A stretch of 64,000 bases of DNA. Origin: Arthrobacter sp042667405. Its GTDB lineage: Bacteria; Actinomycetota; Actinomycetes; Actinomycetales; Micrococcaceae. Within the stretch, counting starts at the first letter, position 1. Each line of letters opens with the position of its first letter. The notes below the pieces were generated by a model. The model searched no databases. It saw only the letters and a program-made list of their open reading frames with translations, and was not told the origin of the DNA. Location: assembly GCF_042667405.1 (NCBI RefSeq), contig NZ_JBHVAL010000006.1, forward strand, positions 62,001-126,000, read 5' to 3'. This document shows, piece by piece, positions 41,933 through 49,435 of this stretch. Position numbers and translations under genes: made by a program.

Positions 41933-42823
41933 TCACGTTGCGCACGCGATCTTGTTCAAGGCTCCTGCCAGCGACGGGTACTCAAACTTGAACCCCGCAT
42001 CCACCAACTTCCGGGGCTCCACCCATCTGCTCTTCAGCACGAGCTCGGTCTCAGTCCGGATGAGAACAGCCCCGGCCTCAAGCAGCCACGCCGGGGTCGG
42101 AATGCCGAACGGGACACCCAGGCTCTGTCGCACCAAACCCATGAGCTCACGATTATCCACCGGGTAGGGCGAGGCGGCGTTGACCGGACCAGTCAACCCG
42201 GGCCGTCCGTGAATGAACAACACCGTTCGAAACAGGTCCTCGACGTGGATCCAGCTGAACTTCTGCGTCCCGCGACCCATGTGCCCACCCAAGCCAAGTC
42301 GGGCGAGGTTCCGGAGGGGGCCCATGACGCCACCGGCGCCCAGCACGATCGCAATGCGCAGCGCCACTTTCCGCGTAGACGGCACGACGGCGGCCGCCAG
42401 CTCATCCTCCCAGGCCCGGGCCACCTCCACGGAAAATCCGCTGCCCAACTCTCCCGAAATCTCGGACTGCGCATGGTCTTCCGCATGCCGATAAATGGTT
42501 CCGGTGCTCGAGTTGATCCACGTCCGGGGCGGTTCGGCACACCCGGCAACTGCACGCCCCAAGGCACGCGTCGTCTGCACCCGGGACTCCAGGATCTCCC
42601 GCTTGTGGCGCTCGTTGTAACGGCAATTCACGGATCGTCCGGCGAGGTTCACCAACAGTTCGGCGCCGTCCAGCGTTTTGGTGATGGCGCCGTCGTCGTC
42701 CCATTGCGCGTCAGCCGTCGCGGCCCGCCCAACCGTCCGGACCTGCCAACCATCCTCATGAAAGCGCCGCGCGAAGTAGCTGCCGATGAAGCCGGACGCC
42801 CCTGCGATCACCACAGTTTTCAC
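41933..42823 (-). CDS. NAD-dependent epimerase-like protein (TIGR01777/YfcH type)
   Basis: The 296-residue protein has an N-terminal Rossmann fold (VVIAGASGFIGSYFARRF), the YfcH-type block ELLVNLAGRSVNCRYN, and INSSTGTIYRHAED carrying the catalytic-like Ser/Tyr. The C-terminal DUF1731-type tail (PAWLLEAGAVLIRTETELVL, then RWVEPRKLVDAGFKF) is typical of the family. The start is GTG 42823, which overlaps the TetR stop, behind AAGGAAGC. It forms an operon with the TetR gene. Members are linked to cell division or membrane chemistry in various bacteria without an agreed substrate. Confidence 0.85.
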   Translation of the reverse strand: MKTVVIAGASGFIGSYFARRFHEDGWQVRTVGRAATADAQWDDDGAITKTLDGAELLVNLAGRSVNCRYNERHKREILESRVQTTRALGRAVAGCAEPPRTWINSSTGTIYRHAEDHAQSEISGELGSGFSVEVARAWEDELAAAVVPSTRKVALRIAIVLGAGGVMGPLRNLARLGLGGHMGRGTQKFSWIHVEDLFRTVLFIHGRPGLTGPVNAASPYPVDNRELMGLVRQSLGVPFGIPTPAWLLEAGAVLIRTETELVLKSRWVEPRKLVDAGFKFEYPSLAGALNKIACAT

Positions 42824-43482
42824 GAGGCTTCCTTCACGCTGCGCACGAGCCCGAGGACGTCGTCGAACACCTTGCCGACCCCCGGGATCTTTGCGAGCGA
42901 CAGGCCGCGGGCAACCAGCGGCGCTGCGCCGTCGATGAGCCTGCGTGTGCGGCGTTGGCCCTCGGATTTGTCGTAGACCCAAAACAGCGCGACACCCATG
43001 TACGCCAGCCACAGCAGTTCGGGCAGCTCGCCGCGCAGTTTCTTGGCGACGGCGGGCGAGGAGCCGTCGACGGCGGTGCGGAAGGTCGCGAGCGACGCGT
43101 CCCGGGCGGCGGTGGACGCCTCTCCGAACGGATTGACGGGCGACGTCGGACGGATCGCCGTTGAGATGAAGTCGGAACCGAACTGGTGGTACGGAGTCAT
43201 AACGTCGATCCCGGTGTGAAGGACTGCCTTTAGCCGGCCGGCGAGATCCTGGACGTTTTCGAGGGCTTGGGCGGCAGCCACGGCGTGTTCATCCTGCACC
43301 TGGAGGTAGAGCTCCTGGACCAGCTCGTCCTTGGACGCGAAGTAGTAGTAGGCATTGCCCACCGACACCCCAGCCTCCTGGGCTATGGCGCGCATGGTGG
43401 TCTTCTCGAAACCGATCTCGCGGAACATCTTCAGCGCGACGTCGGCCACCAGTTGGCGGGTCTGTTCACTTTTGGCAGCCAT
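42820..43482 (-). CDS. TetR family transcriptional regulator
   Basis: The 220-residue product has the TetR HTH at residues about 7-55 (QLVADVALKMFREIGFEKTT, MRAIAQEAGVSVGNAYYYFA, SKDELVQEL). The remaining helices form a ligand-binding domain with LLWLAYMGVALFWVYDKSEG near the end, typical of regulators of membrane-lipid genes. It starts at ATG 43482. Two TGAAC-N2-GTTCA palindromes directly upstream (43501-43546) are its probable operators, so it represses its own operon with the epimerase-like gene. The ligand is unknown. Confidence 0.9.
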   Translation of the reverse strand: MAAKSEQTRQLVADVALKMFREIGFEKTTMRAIAQEAGVSVGNAYYYFASKDELVQELYLQVQDEHAVAAAQALENVQDLAGRLKAVLHTGIDVMTPYHQFGSDFISTAIRPTSPVNPFGEASTAARDASLATFRTAVDGSSPAVAKKLRGELPELLWLAYMGVALFWVYDKSEGQRRTRRLIDGAAPLVARGLSLAKIPGVGKVFDDVLGLVRSVKEAS

Positions 43483-43500
43483 TCGTCACTCCTCGCCTTT

Positions 43501-43546
43501 TGAACACGTTCAGAAATTCAGTATGGCATGAAATTGAACATGTTCA
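43501..43546. promoter_or_regulatory. Tandem TetR operators
   Basis: TGAACACGTTCA (43501-43512) and the perfect palindrome TGAACATGTTCA (43535-43546) share the TGAAC..GTTCA arms and are 34 bases apart centre to centre. They begin 18 bases upstream of the TetR start. Such paired 12-base sites fit binding of two dimers on nearby helix faces and autorepression. Confidence 0.72.
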
Positions 43547-43753
43547 AAAGTGGCAGTGAGTGAGGGTTGGGGTGAAGGGAGTGGTTTGTGATGGATGGTC
43601 CGGTTTTAAGCGCGGTTTTGTGAGCGAGGGTTGGTGGGGCGAGGTGGGAGAATGGAACCGGTGCGGGCTGCATGCCCCACCGCCCAGTGCTAATACAGCG
43701 GGGCTGCCTCCGAAAGGGGGTGCCTGCGCGAACCACTACGAAATGGATGACCC

Positions 43754-44464
43754 ATGCCCACGCCCTCTGGCTCCAGCACGCTCAGCAAACCGGCACCGCG
43801 CTTTGCCTCGATCGGTTCCCCCTACTTCGGCATCATGTTGGCCGTCATGGCCGTGGTGCTGATCCTCTCCAACATCGGAGCCTCCAAGGGCGTGGTGCTC
43901 GGCCCGATCATCACGGACGGAGGGTTCTTCCTCTTCCCGCTGGCCTACATCCTGGGCGACGTCATGAGTGAGGTCTACGGCTTCAGAGTGGCGCGCAAGG
44001 CGATCATCACCTCCTTCGCCCTTTCCGTGTTCGCGTCGCTTTGCTACTGGGTGATCATCATCCTGCCGGGCTTCGACGATGATTACGGAACGGCCAAGCA
44101 GGCGGCCATCGAGGGCGCGCTGGGGCCCGTTCCGCAGATTGTGCTGGCGTCGCTGCTCGCCTTCCTTGCAGGCCAGACCATCAACTCCTGGATTCTGGTG
44201 AAGATGAAGGCGCGCACTGGCGAAAAGAGCCTGTGGGCGCGTCTGATGGGTTCCTCGGTGGTGGGCGAATTCGTGGACACCCTGATCTTCTGCAGCATCG
44301 CGGCATCGGTGATCGGTATCTCCGACGTGGGTTCGTTCGTGAACTACGTCCTGGTGGGCTTCCTGTACAAGACCGCCGTCGAGTTCATCTTCGTGCCGAT
44401 CACCGTGCTGGTGGTGGGCTGGATCAAGAAGCGTGAGCCGAGCTACGGGGTAGTGGCGGCCTAG
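43754..44464 (+). CDS. yhhQ: Queuosine precursor transporter (YhhQ family)
   Basis: The 236-residue membrane protein has about six helices and the family blocks MLAVMAVVLILSNIGASKGV, ITDGGFFLFPLAYILGDVMS and EVYGFRVARKAI. YhhQ proteins import preQ0 or preQ1 for queuosine in tRNA. The convergent tgt gene next door supports this role: together they form a salvage route without de novo synthesis genes in view. Start is ATG 43754; no strong ribosome site is seen. The 5' leader (about 43640-43735) is GC-rich with small hairpins, one closed by a GAAA loop. No known preQ1 riboswitch consensus was recognised. Confidence 0.9.
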   Translation: MPTPSGSSTLSKPAPRFASIGSPYFGIMLAVMAVVLILSNIGASKGVVLGPIITDGGFFLFPLAYILGDVMSEVYGFRVARKAIITSFALSVFASLCYWVIIILPGFDDDYGTAKQAAIEGALGPVPQIVLASLLAFLAGQTINSWILVKMKARTGEKSLWARLMGSSVVGEFVDTLIFCSIAASVIGISDVGSFVNYVLVGFLYKTAVEFIFVPITVLVVGWIKKREPSYGVVAA

Positions 44465-44489
44465 CCCTTTTCGCCGGGTTCGCTGGAAA

Positions 44490-44545
44490 GGCGCGGGGTC
44501 GCTGGAAGTTTCCGGGCGCCGTCGCACGTTTCCCGCGAACTCGGC
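44490..44545. repeat. GC-rich repeat (family C) between convergent genes
   Basis: This gap between the transporter and tgt genes contains GCGCGGGGTCGCTGG and, further on, GTTTCCCGCGAACTCG, the same words in the same order as at 31190-31238. Short complementary stretches could form a hairpin. Both copies lie between convergent genes, so a shared role as terminator or as a REP-like element is likely. Confidence 0.55.
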
Positions 44546-44568
44546 GGCGCACCCCCACCAAGCAACAG

Positions 44569-45879
44569 CTACGAGTAATACCGCCCCAGCGTCTCCGCCT
44601 TGAACTCGAAGAAGTCCCCGGATTCAATGGCCAGGCGGGCATCGTCCACCATTTTCACCACGAAGCGCTCATTGTGGATGGAGATCAGGGTTGCCGACAG
44701 CATCTCCTTGGCCTTGAACAGGTGGTGAATGTACGCGCGCGAGTAGTTGGCGCAGGCGTAGCAGTCGCAGCCTTCCTGCAAGGGGCCAAAGTCGTTCTTG
44801 TACTTTGCTCCGGACAGGTTGAAGCGCCCAAACGGTGTGTAGAAAGCGGAGTTCCGGGCCACGCGGGTGGGGGAGACGCAGTCGAAGGTATCGGCTCCGT
44901 TCTCGATGGCCGTGAAGATGTCGTCCGGTTCGGAGATGCCCAGCAGGTGACGGGGCTTGTCCTCCGGAAGCTCCTCATTGCACCAACGCACAATCGTGCC
45001 CAGGTTCTCTTTCTCCAAAGCCCCGCCAATGCCGTACCCATCGAAGGGCATCGCGCCAAGGTCACGGCACGCCTTCCGCCGCAGGTCCTCATACTGCGCG
45101 CCTTGGATCACGCCGAACAATGCCTGGTACGGCTTGCCCACACGCGAGGCAGTCAGAGAAGCGTGCTCCTCCAAGCACCGCAAGGCCCAGAGCCGCGTGC
45201 GCTCCAGGGACTCTTCCTGGTAGCCACGGGAGTTCTGCAGCGTGGTGAGCTCGTCGAAGGCGAACATGATGTCCGCGCCGATCTGGTGCTGGACCCGCAT
45301 GGAGATTTCGGGGGAGAAGCGGTGCCGGTCCCCGTTGAGGTGGGACTTGAACCAGACTCCGTCGTCGTCGATGTGCGCCAGCCGTTCCTTGCCGGGGGCA
45401 ACGGCGTCGTCAGGTCCCGAAGAGTCCACGTTCTTCATGTCGATGACCTTCTTGAACCCGGAACCAAGGCTCATCACCTGGAATCCGCCGGAGTCCGTGA
45501 ACGTGGGTCCGGACCAGTTCATGAACGCGCCGAGGCCACCCGCGGCGTCGAGGATTTCCGGTCCCGGTTGCAGGTAGAGGTGGTAGGCGTTGGCAAGCAC
45601 GGCCTGGGCGCCGAGGTCCGCAATGGACTCGGGAAGCACGGCCTTGACGGTGGCTTTGGTTCCGACGGCGATGAACGCGGGCGTCTGGATGGTCCCGTGC
45701 GGTGTGGTGATGGTTCCGGTCCGCCCCAAGAACGCACCCCCGTTCGCCTCCACGAGGGAGGACGACGGCGAACACGTTTCGGTCAGGCGCTTGCCCACCG
45801 AAAAGGAGAATTCGGATTGCCGGCCTGACAAACCGGGCAGCGCAGGGGAAGAAGCAGGAGCAGAGGAGGAAGCTGGCAC
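44569..45879 (-). CDS. tgt: Queuine/archaeosine tRNA-guanine transglycosylase
   Basis: This enzyme swaps guanine 34 of GUN-anticodon tRNAs for a queuosine precursor. The 436-residue product has the TIM-barrel signatures TFTDSGGFQVMSLG with catalytic Asp, GDRHRFSPEIS-type insert, FDELTTLQNS, GIGGALEKE, and the zinc site CDCYACANYSRAYIHHL near residue 365. An N-terminal extension of about 35 Ser/Ala/Pro-rich residues precedes the fold and may be trimmed if a later start is used. It is convergent with the precursor transporter gene. Together they suggest that the cell scavenges a queuosine precursor from its surroundings. Confidence 0.95.
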   Translation of the reverse strand: MPASSSAPASSPALPGLSGRQSEFSFSVGKRLTETCSPSSSLVEANGGAFLGRTGTITTPHGTIQTPAFIAVGTKATVKAVLPESIADLGAQAVLANAYHLYLQPGPEILDAAGGLGAFMNWSGPTFTDSGGFQVMSLGSGFKKVIDMKNVDSSGPDDAVAPGKERLAHIDDDGVWFKSHLNGDRHRFSPEISMRVQHQIGADIMFAFDELTTLQNSRGYQEESLERTRLWALRCLEEHASLTASRVGKPYQALFGVIQGAQYEDLRRKACRDLGAMPFDGYGIGGALEKENLGTIVRWCNEELPEDKPRHLLGISEPDDIFTAIENGADTFDCVSPTRVARNSAFYTPFGRFNLSGAKYKNDFGPLQEGCDCYACANYSRAYIHHLFKAKEMLSATLISIHNERFVVKMVDDARLAIESGDFFEFKAETLGRYYS

Positions 45880-45926
45880 GCTACCAAGTGTGCCAGCTTT
45901 ACCGGGAGCAGCCTGCCGAATACGCC

Positions 45927-46637
45927 CTAGGAGCCGTAGTTTTCAGCCTTCCAGTTGTCCCACGAGGACCGGATGTCGGCCAGCGTGTGGGCCCCCAGAT
46001 CGTAGGTCGAGGCGATGACCATGGACCCGCCGTCGGGCCTTTTTTCCGGAATCGGCAGCTGCTCGGCGACGATCAACAGGCCATCCCCGTGCTCGGCATA
46101 ACTGTGGACCGTGAGGCCCACCTGGTGCCGGCTCTTGAACCAGACTTTGCCGGAGATCTTCTCACCCGTAGCGAGCGTGAGCGAGTACTCCTCCCCAACC
46201 GGAGGCAGATCCCCGAGGCCCAGCTTCTCAATGGCAGGACCACCTTTGCCGGGCAGAGACACGAAATGGGTCCGCCGCTGCCCATGGGGGTGCCGCTCCA
46301 AAGCAAAACGCAACTGGTGCAGGAAGGTCAGCCAACCCTGCGTAATGTCCTCGTCCCAGTCGGCCCACTCGGAATCGTGGTCCAAGGCAACCCTTGTGAC
46401 GCGGACTTCCGTGCCGCCCGAGACGGGGTGGAGCTCAAAGACGTCCCCGCCATTGACGGTCAGGCTCGTGTGCTCGGGGCCTTCCACGACGTCAGTGTTG
46501 AAGTAGATCTGTTTGATTTCATCGGCGAGATCGTCGGCTTCCCAACCGTGCCATTGGGCCACCAACGACGGTTCACGCAGCATGGTCCACACCTGCTGCG
46601 CATCGGCATTAACCACAACGCTCAGATTGTTCGTCAT
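45927..46637 (-). CDS. SRPBCC/AHSA1-like domain protein
   Basis: The 236-residue protein starts at ATG 46637 with NNLSVVVNADAQQVWTMLRE, the opening strand and helix of an SRPBCC ligand-binding (START-like) fold, and continues with GTEVRVTRVALDHDSEWADW and GWLTFLHQLRFALE as in AHSA1-type proteins. A second, beta-rich half of about 100 residues follows (VGEEYSLTLATGEKISGKVW). Family members bind hydrophobic ligands or assist other proteins. Nothing nearby reveals its ligand. The frame extends upstream to 46667 but the later ATG fits the fold. It stands alone between tgt and a hypothetical gene. Confidence 0.75.
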   Translation of the reverse strand: MTNNLSVVVNADAQQVWTMLREPSLVAQWHGWEADDLADEIKQIYFNTDVVEGPEHTSLTVNGGDVFELHPVSGGTEVRVTRVALDHDSEWADWDEDITQGWLTFLHQLRFALERHPHGQRRTHFVSLPGKGGPAIEKLGLGDLPPVGEEYSLTLATGEKISGKVWFKSRHQVGLTVHSYAEHGDGLLIVAEQLPIPEKRPDGGSMVIASTYDLGAHTLADIRSSWDNWKAENYGS

Positions 46638-46709
46638 GGCCCCGAATCTACCGCCGTTCGTGCCCACATAACAGGGCTTGAAATTCCGCGGCCCAAGGCG
46701 CAGGAAAAG

Positions 46710-47732
46710 CTACGCGCGCACGGATTCCAATTCGTTGCCGATCCGCCTGGCGAGCTCTTCCTCGCTGATGGTGTTCGAGCCGCCGTGTGCCCGCAGGAAC
46801 AGCAGCGCTTCGAGGCGGAGGAAGCGCCAGTCCCGCTCGGCCTCGTGGTTGCCGTTGTCGATCGCGCGGAAGATTTCCTTGTCGTACAGGTTGGGTTCGT
46901 TCAGCGAGCGTTGCCTCACCCGGGCGTTGATCCGGGCCTTGAAGGGGTCTTCCTCCTGGGATTCCGGGGCGCGAAGCAGTTTCTCGTACACAGCTGCACG
47001 TTCGGTTTGTCCGGCTTCCCTGCAGATGAAGCTGGAAAGTGCCAGGGCCCGCTCGATCGAGGCCCACCTGTCGAGGTTCCCGTCGAAGGGCAGCACGTTC
47101 AGCAGGTCCGCCACAGCCAGGGCGTTGTCCGGATCGCGAAGCACGATGCACAGATCGAACGCCAGGTTGCTGAGGTCTCGGAGGCAGCTTCCGGACTTGG
47201 TGTTGATGCCTTTTGCGAGCCTGTCCGCCAGCACCTGGACGCCGTTCTTGCCTTTGTGGTTCGCCGCAGCGGCCCGCACCACGGCTTCGGGCGTCCCGTC
47301 CGGCTCGGGAATGAGCGCGAGTTCCTCGGCGCTGGGGCCGGTGTAGGTGGGCGGGGTTTCGGGTCGCGGCGGAACGACGACGGCGGGACCGGCGGGAGCG
47401 TCGGCGTCGGCTTCCGCTGCGGTGCTGGAGTCCGGGGTGCTGGAGCCGTGGCTGCGGGAGCCGTGGCTGCCGGAGTCGGTCTCCGCCGGAACGCCGTCTC
47501 CGGCAGGAATTCCGTCACCCACTGGAACGCTGGACCCAACAGCGATCCGCACCATACCGCCGTCGTCCATGGTCACGCGCAGCAAAGCAGCCACGCCGTA
47601 GTCATCGTTCTCAGCGTCGATGCTGATGATTTCCTGGGCCGGCCCGTCGCCGGGTGGGAACACGAAATCCCCGGGCCGCAGGTCCCCAGCCTGCTTTTCC
47701 CTGTACTGCTGTGTGGCTGGGCTGTGAGTCAT
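46710..47732 (-). CDS. Hypothetical protein with Gly/Ser/Pro-rich linker
   Basis: I do not recognise this 340-residue protein. Residues 1-70 contain a small beta-rich domain (GDLRPGDFVFPPGDGPAQEI, then VAALLRVTMDDGGMVRIAVG). Residues about 70-125 form a low-complexity linker of Gly, Ser, Pro and acidic residues with short repeats (PVGDGIPAGDGVPAE, SHGSRSHGSS). Residues 130-340 are helical (LADRLAKGINTKSGSCLRDL, LALSSFICREAGQTERAAVY). There is no signal peptide or membrane segment, so it is probably cytosolic. It has a plausible start and GC-rich codon use like its neighbours. Such architecture is seen in lineage-specific actinobacterial proteins. Confidence 0.7.
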   Translation of the reverse strand: MTHSPATQQYREKQAGDLRPGDFVFPPGDGPAQEIISIDAENDDYGVAALLRVTMDDGGMVRIAVGSSVPVGDGIPAGDGVPAETDSGSHGSRSHGSSTPDSSTAAEADADAPAGPAVVVPPRPETPPTYTGPSAEELALIPEPDGTPEAVVRAAAANHKGKNGVQVLADRLAKGINTKSGSCLRDLSNLAFDLCIVLRDPDNALAVADLLNVLPFDGNLDRWASIERALALSSFICREAGQTERAAVYEKLLRAPESQEEDPFKARINARVRQRSLNEPNLYDKEIFRAIDNGNHEAERDWRFLRLEALLFLRAHGGSNTISEEELARRIGNELESVRA

Positions 47733-47805
47733 CGGAAATCCTTTGGTTCTCTTGGGGTCCGCCGTCCAGTCTACAAAGATCGGCTGTCAGAGGGGCCGTG
47801 ACCCG

Positions 47806-48345
47806 CTAGAGAACGACGCCCGAGAAAGCCAGCGCCTGGCGCACGAGGTTCCCGCGTCCGCCGTCGAATTCCTGCTGGACGGTGTCGCTGAGTACCTCTT
47901 GCGGGGTCATCCATGTCAGTTCCAAAGCGTCCTGCCGGGGTTCGCATTCGCCCGTAACAGGGATGACGTAGGCAAGCGACACGGCGTGTTGTCGTTCGTC
48001 GGTGAAGCCTGTCTGTGAGGGGGCCGGGAAGTATTCGGCCACCGTGAAGGGTACGGGGCTGATGGGCAGCTGCGGGAACGCAAGGGGGCCGAGGTCCTTT
48101 TCCATGTGCCGCAGGAGCGCAGCGCGAATGGTCTCGCGGTAGAGCACCCGGCCGGAGACGAGGTAGCGGACCATGTTGCCATCGGCGTCGCCCTGCAGGA
48201 GCGTGCCAACCTCGTTGACATACCCGAGCGGATCCAGCCTGACCGGAACAGCCTCCACGTAGACCATGGGGAGACGGCCGCGGGCTTCGAAGAGGTCTTC
48301 ATCGGAAAGCCAGCCTGGATACGGGTCGGGTGTACGTACGCTCAT
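47806..48345 (-). CDS. NUDIX-like protein with degenerate Nudix box (DUF4916-like)
   Basis: The 179-residue protein has the alpha/beta layout of a Nudix hydrolase, with the helix where the Nudix box should lie reading GRVLYRETIRAALLRHMEKD. Compared with GxxxxxExxxxxxxREUxEExGU, the leading Gly and Glu and the Arg are kept, but the catalytic REUxEE glutamates are changed to His, Lys and Asp. This degenerate box is seen in the DUF4916 type. It may bind nucleotides without hydrolysing them. Start is ATG 48345. It stands alone between the hypothetical protein and the RraA-like gene. Confidence 0.7.
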   Translation of the reverse strand: MSVRTPDPYPGWLSDEDLFEARGRLPMVYVEAVPVRLDPLGYVNEVGTLLQGDADGNMVRYLVSGRVLYRETIRAALLRHMEKDLGPLAFPQLPISPVPFTVAEYFPAPSQTGFTDERQHAVSLAYVIPVTGECEPRQDALELTWMTPQEVLSDTVQQEFDGGRGNLVRQALAFSGVVL

Positions 48346-48422
48346 GGTTAAGTTCTACCGCATCCCCGCCCGAAGTTCCGTGGAGGCGTCCCGGTGGCTG
48401 CGCGGTTACGCTCTCGGCAGCA

Positions 48423-49031
48423 TTAGAGGGCCAGAATGGATTCGAGCGGCTCGCCGGATGCTATGCGTGCCAGGATGTCCGGCTCGGCGGCGTCCGATTG
48501 CAGCGCCTTCCCCAGGATGTCCTGTGCAGCTTCCGGTGAAAGCACGATCAGCCCGTTATCGTCTCCCAGCACCAAATCGCCGGGGTTGACCTCCACGCCC
48601 CCGCAACGCACAGGGACGTTCACGGCGGACCCGTTGCCGTGGAGCCTTTTGGTGGTCAGGCAGGACGTCCCGCGCGCGAACACCGGCAAGCCACTTTGCC
48701 GCAGTTCCAGTACGTCGGTGGCCACACCATCAACCACGACGCCGACAGCGCCTTGGGCGAGCGCCGCGGCTGCCGTCACCGCTCCGACGGGCGCATGCAG
48801 ATGGTCGCCGAGCATGTCCACCACCAGGACGTCCCCGGGGCTGAGCGCCAACAGTGCACGGTTCATGGCGATGGCGTCGTGCCCGGCGATCCGGACGGTG
48901 ACGGCTGGGCCGGCGATCTTCACGTTGTCCAGAAGGGATTGGATGGCGGGTGAGATGAAGCCCTCTTCAAGGAAGTGGCCGATGGTCGGGTAACTGACAT
49001 CGGTCAGCTCGCGCACGAGTGTGGCGGTCAC
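48423..49031 (-). CDS. RraA-like protein lacking the usual active-site Arg
   Basis: The 202-residue protein has the RraA/HMG-aldolase fold: VSYPTIGHFLEEG, the phosphate/metal loop GDVLVVDMLGDHLHAPVGAV, and GVVVDGVATDVLELRQSGLP, then PGDLVLGDDNGLIVL. Active aldolases of this family carry Arg-Asp in the VVxDGxxRD motif, where Arg holds the pyruvate carboxylate; here the pair is Thr-Asp. It may therefore have lost aldolase activity, act on another keto acid, or bind a partner. GTG 49031, after GGAGG, overlaps the RidA stop, so it is translated with the RidA and symporter genes of the PucR cluster. Confidence 0.75.
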   Translation of the reverse strand: MTATLVRELTDVSYPTIGHFLEEGFISPAIQSLLDNVKIAGPAVTVRIAGHDAIAMNRALLALSPGDVLVVDMLGDHLHAPVGAVTAAAALAQGAVGVVVDGVATDVLELRQSGLPVFARGTSCLTTKRLHGNGSAVNVPVRCGGVEVNPGDLVLGDDNGLIVLSPEAAQDILGKALQSDAAEPDILARIASGEPLESILAL

Positions 49032-49435
49032 AGGGCAACCTCCGGGTTCCCGGCCAGGACGGCCACGCATTCGATTTCCAAGGAAACTCCCCACAGGCTC
49101 ACACACACGGTGGTCCGGGCCGGCTTGGCGGTTCCGAAGTACTCCACGTACACGCGGTTGTACTCTTCCAGCTGGTCCTGGCTGGTCAGGTAGGTGTTGA
49201 CCTTGACCACGTGCTCCAGGCTCGATCCGGCGGCTTCCAACACCCCCGCGAGGTTCTGGATGGTTTGCCGGACCTGCCCTTCGAAGGTGTCCGGCTGGTC
49301 ATCCAGTCCGGAGATGGCGGGGATCTGGCCGGAGGTGAAGACAAAACCGTTCGCAATGACCGCCGGGGAAAAGGGCCCGACGGCGGGCGCCTGGCCCGGG
49401 ATTCCGGCCAGGCGCTCGATGGTGGTGACGGTCAC
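49028..49435 (-). CDS. RidA/YjgF/UK114 family protein
   Basis: The 135-residue protein resembles the RidA fold: PFSPAVIANGFVFTSGQIPA, then QVRQTIQNLAGVLEAAGSSL, with the VVKVNTYL strand that carries the subunit-interface residues. RidA-type enzymes hydrolyse reactive enamines or imines made by PLP- or flavin-dependent enzymes and other catabolic steps. GTG 49435 overlaps the symporter stop by four bases. The product of nitrogen-compound catabolism by the rightward operon could be its substrate, which is inference. Both overlaps show that symporter, RidA and RraA-like genes are one unit. Confidence 0.87.
   Translation of the reverse strand: MTVTTIERLAGIPGQAPAVGPFSPAVIANGFVFTSGQIPAISGLDDQPDTFEGQVRQTIQNLAGVLEAAGSSLEHVVKVNTYLTSQDQLEEYNRVYVEYFGTAKPARTTVCVSLWGVSLEIECVAVLAGNPEVAL

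Noticed and set aside
43600..43753. preQ1 or cobalamin riboswitch upstream of the transporter gene
   Set aside because: Hairpins are present, but the conserved loops of known preQ1 or cobalamin classes could not be matched by eye.
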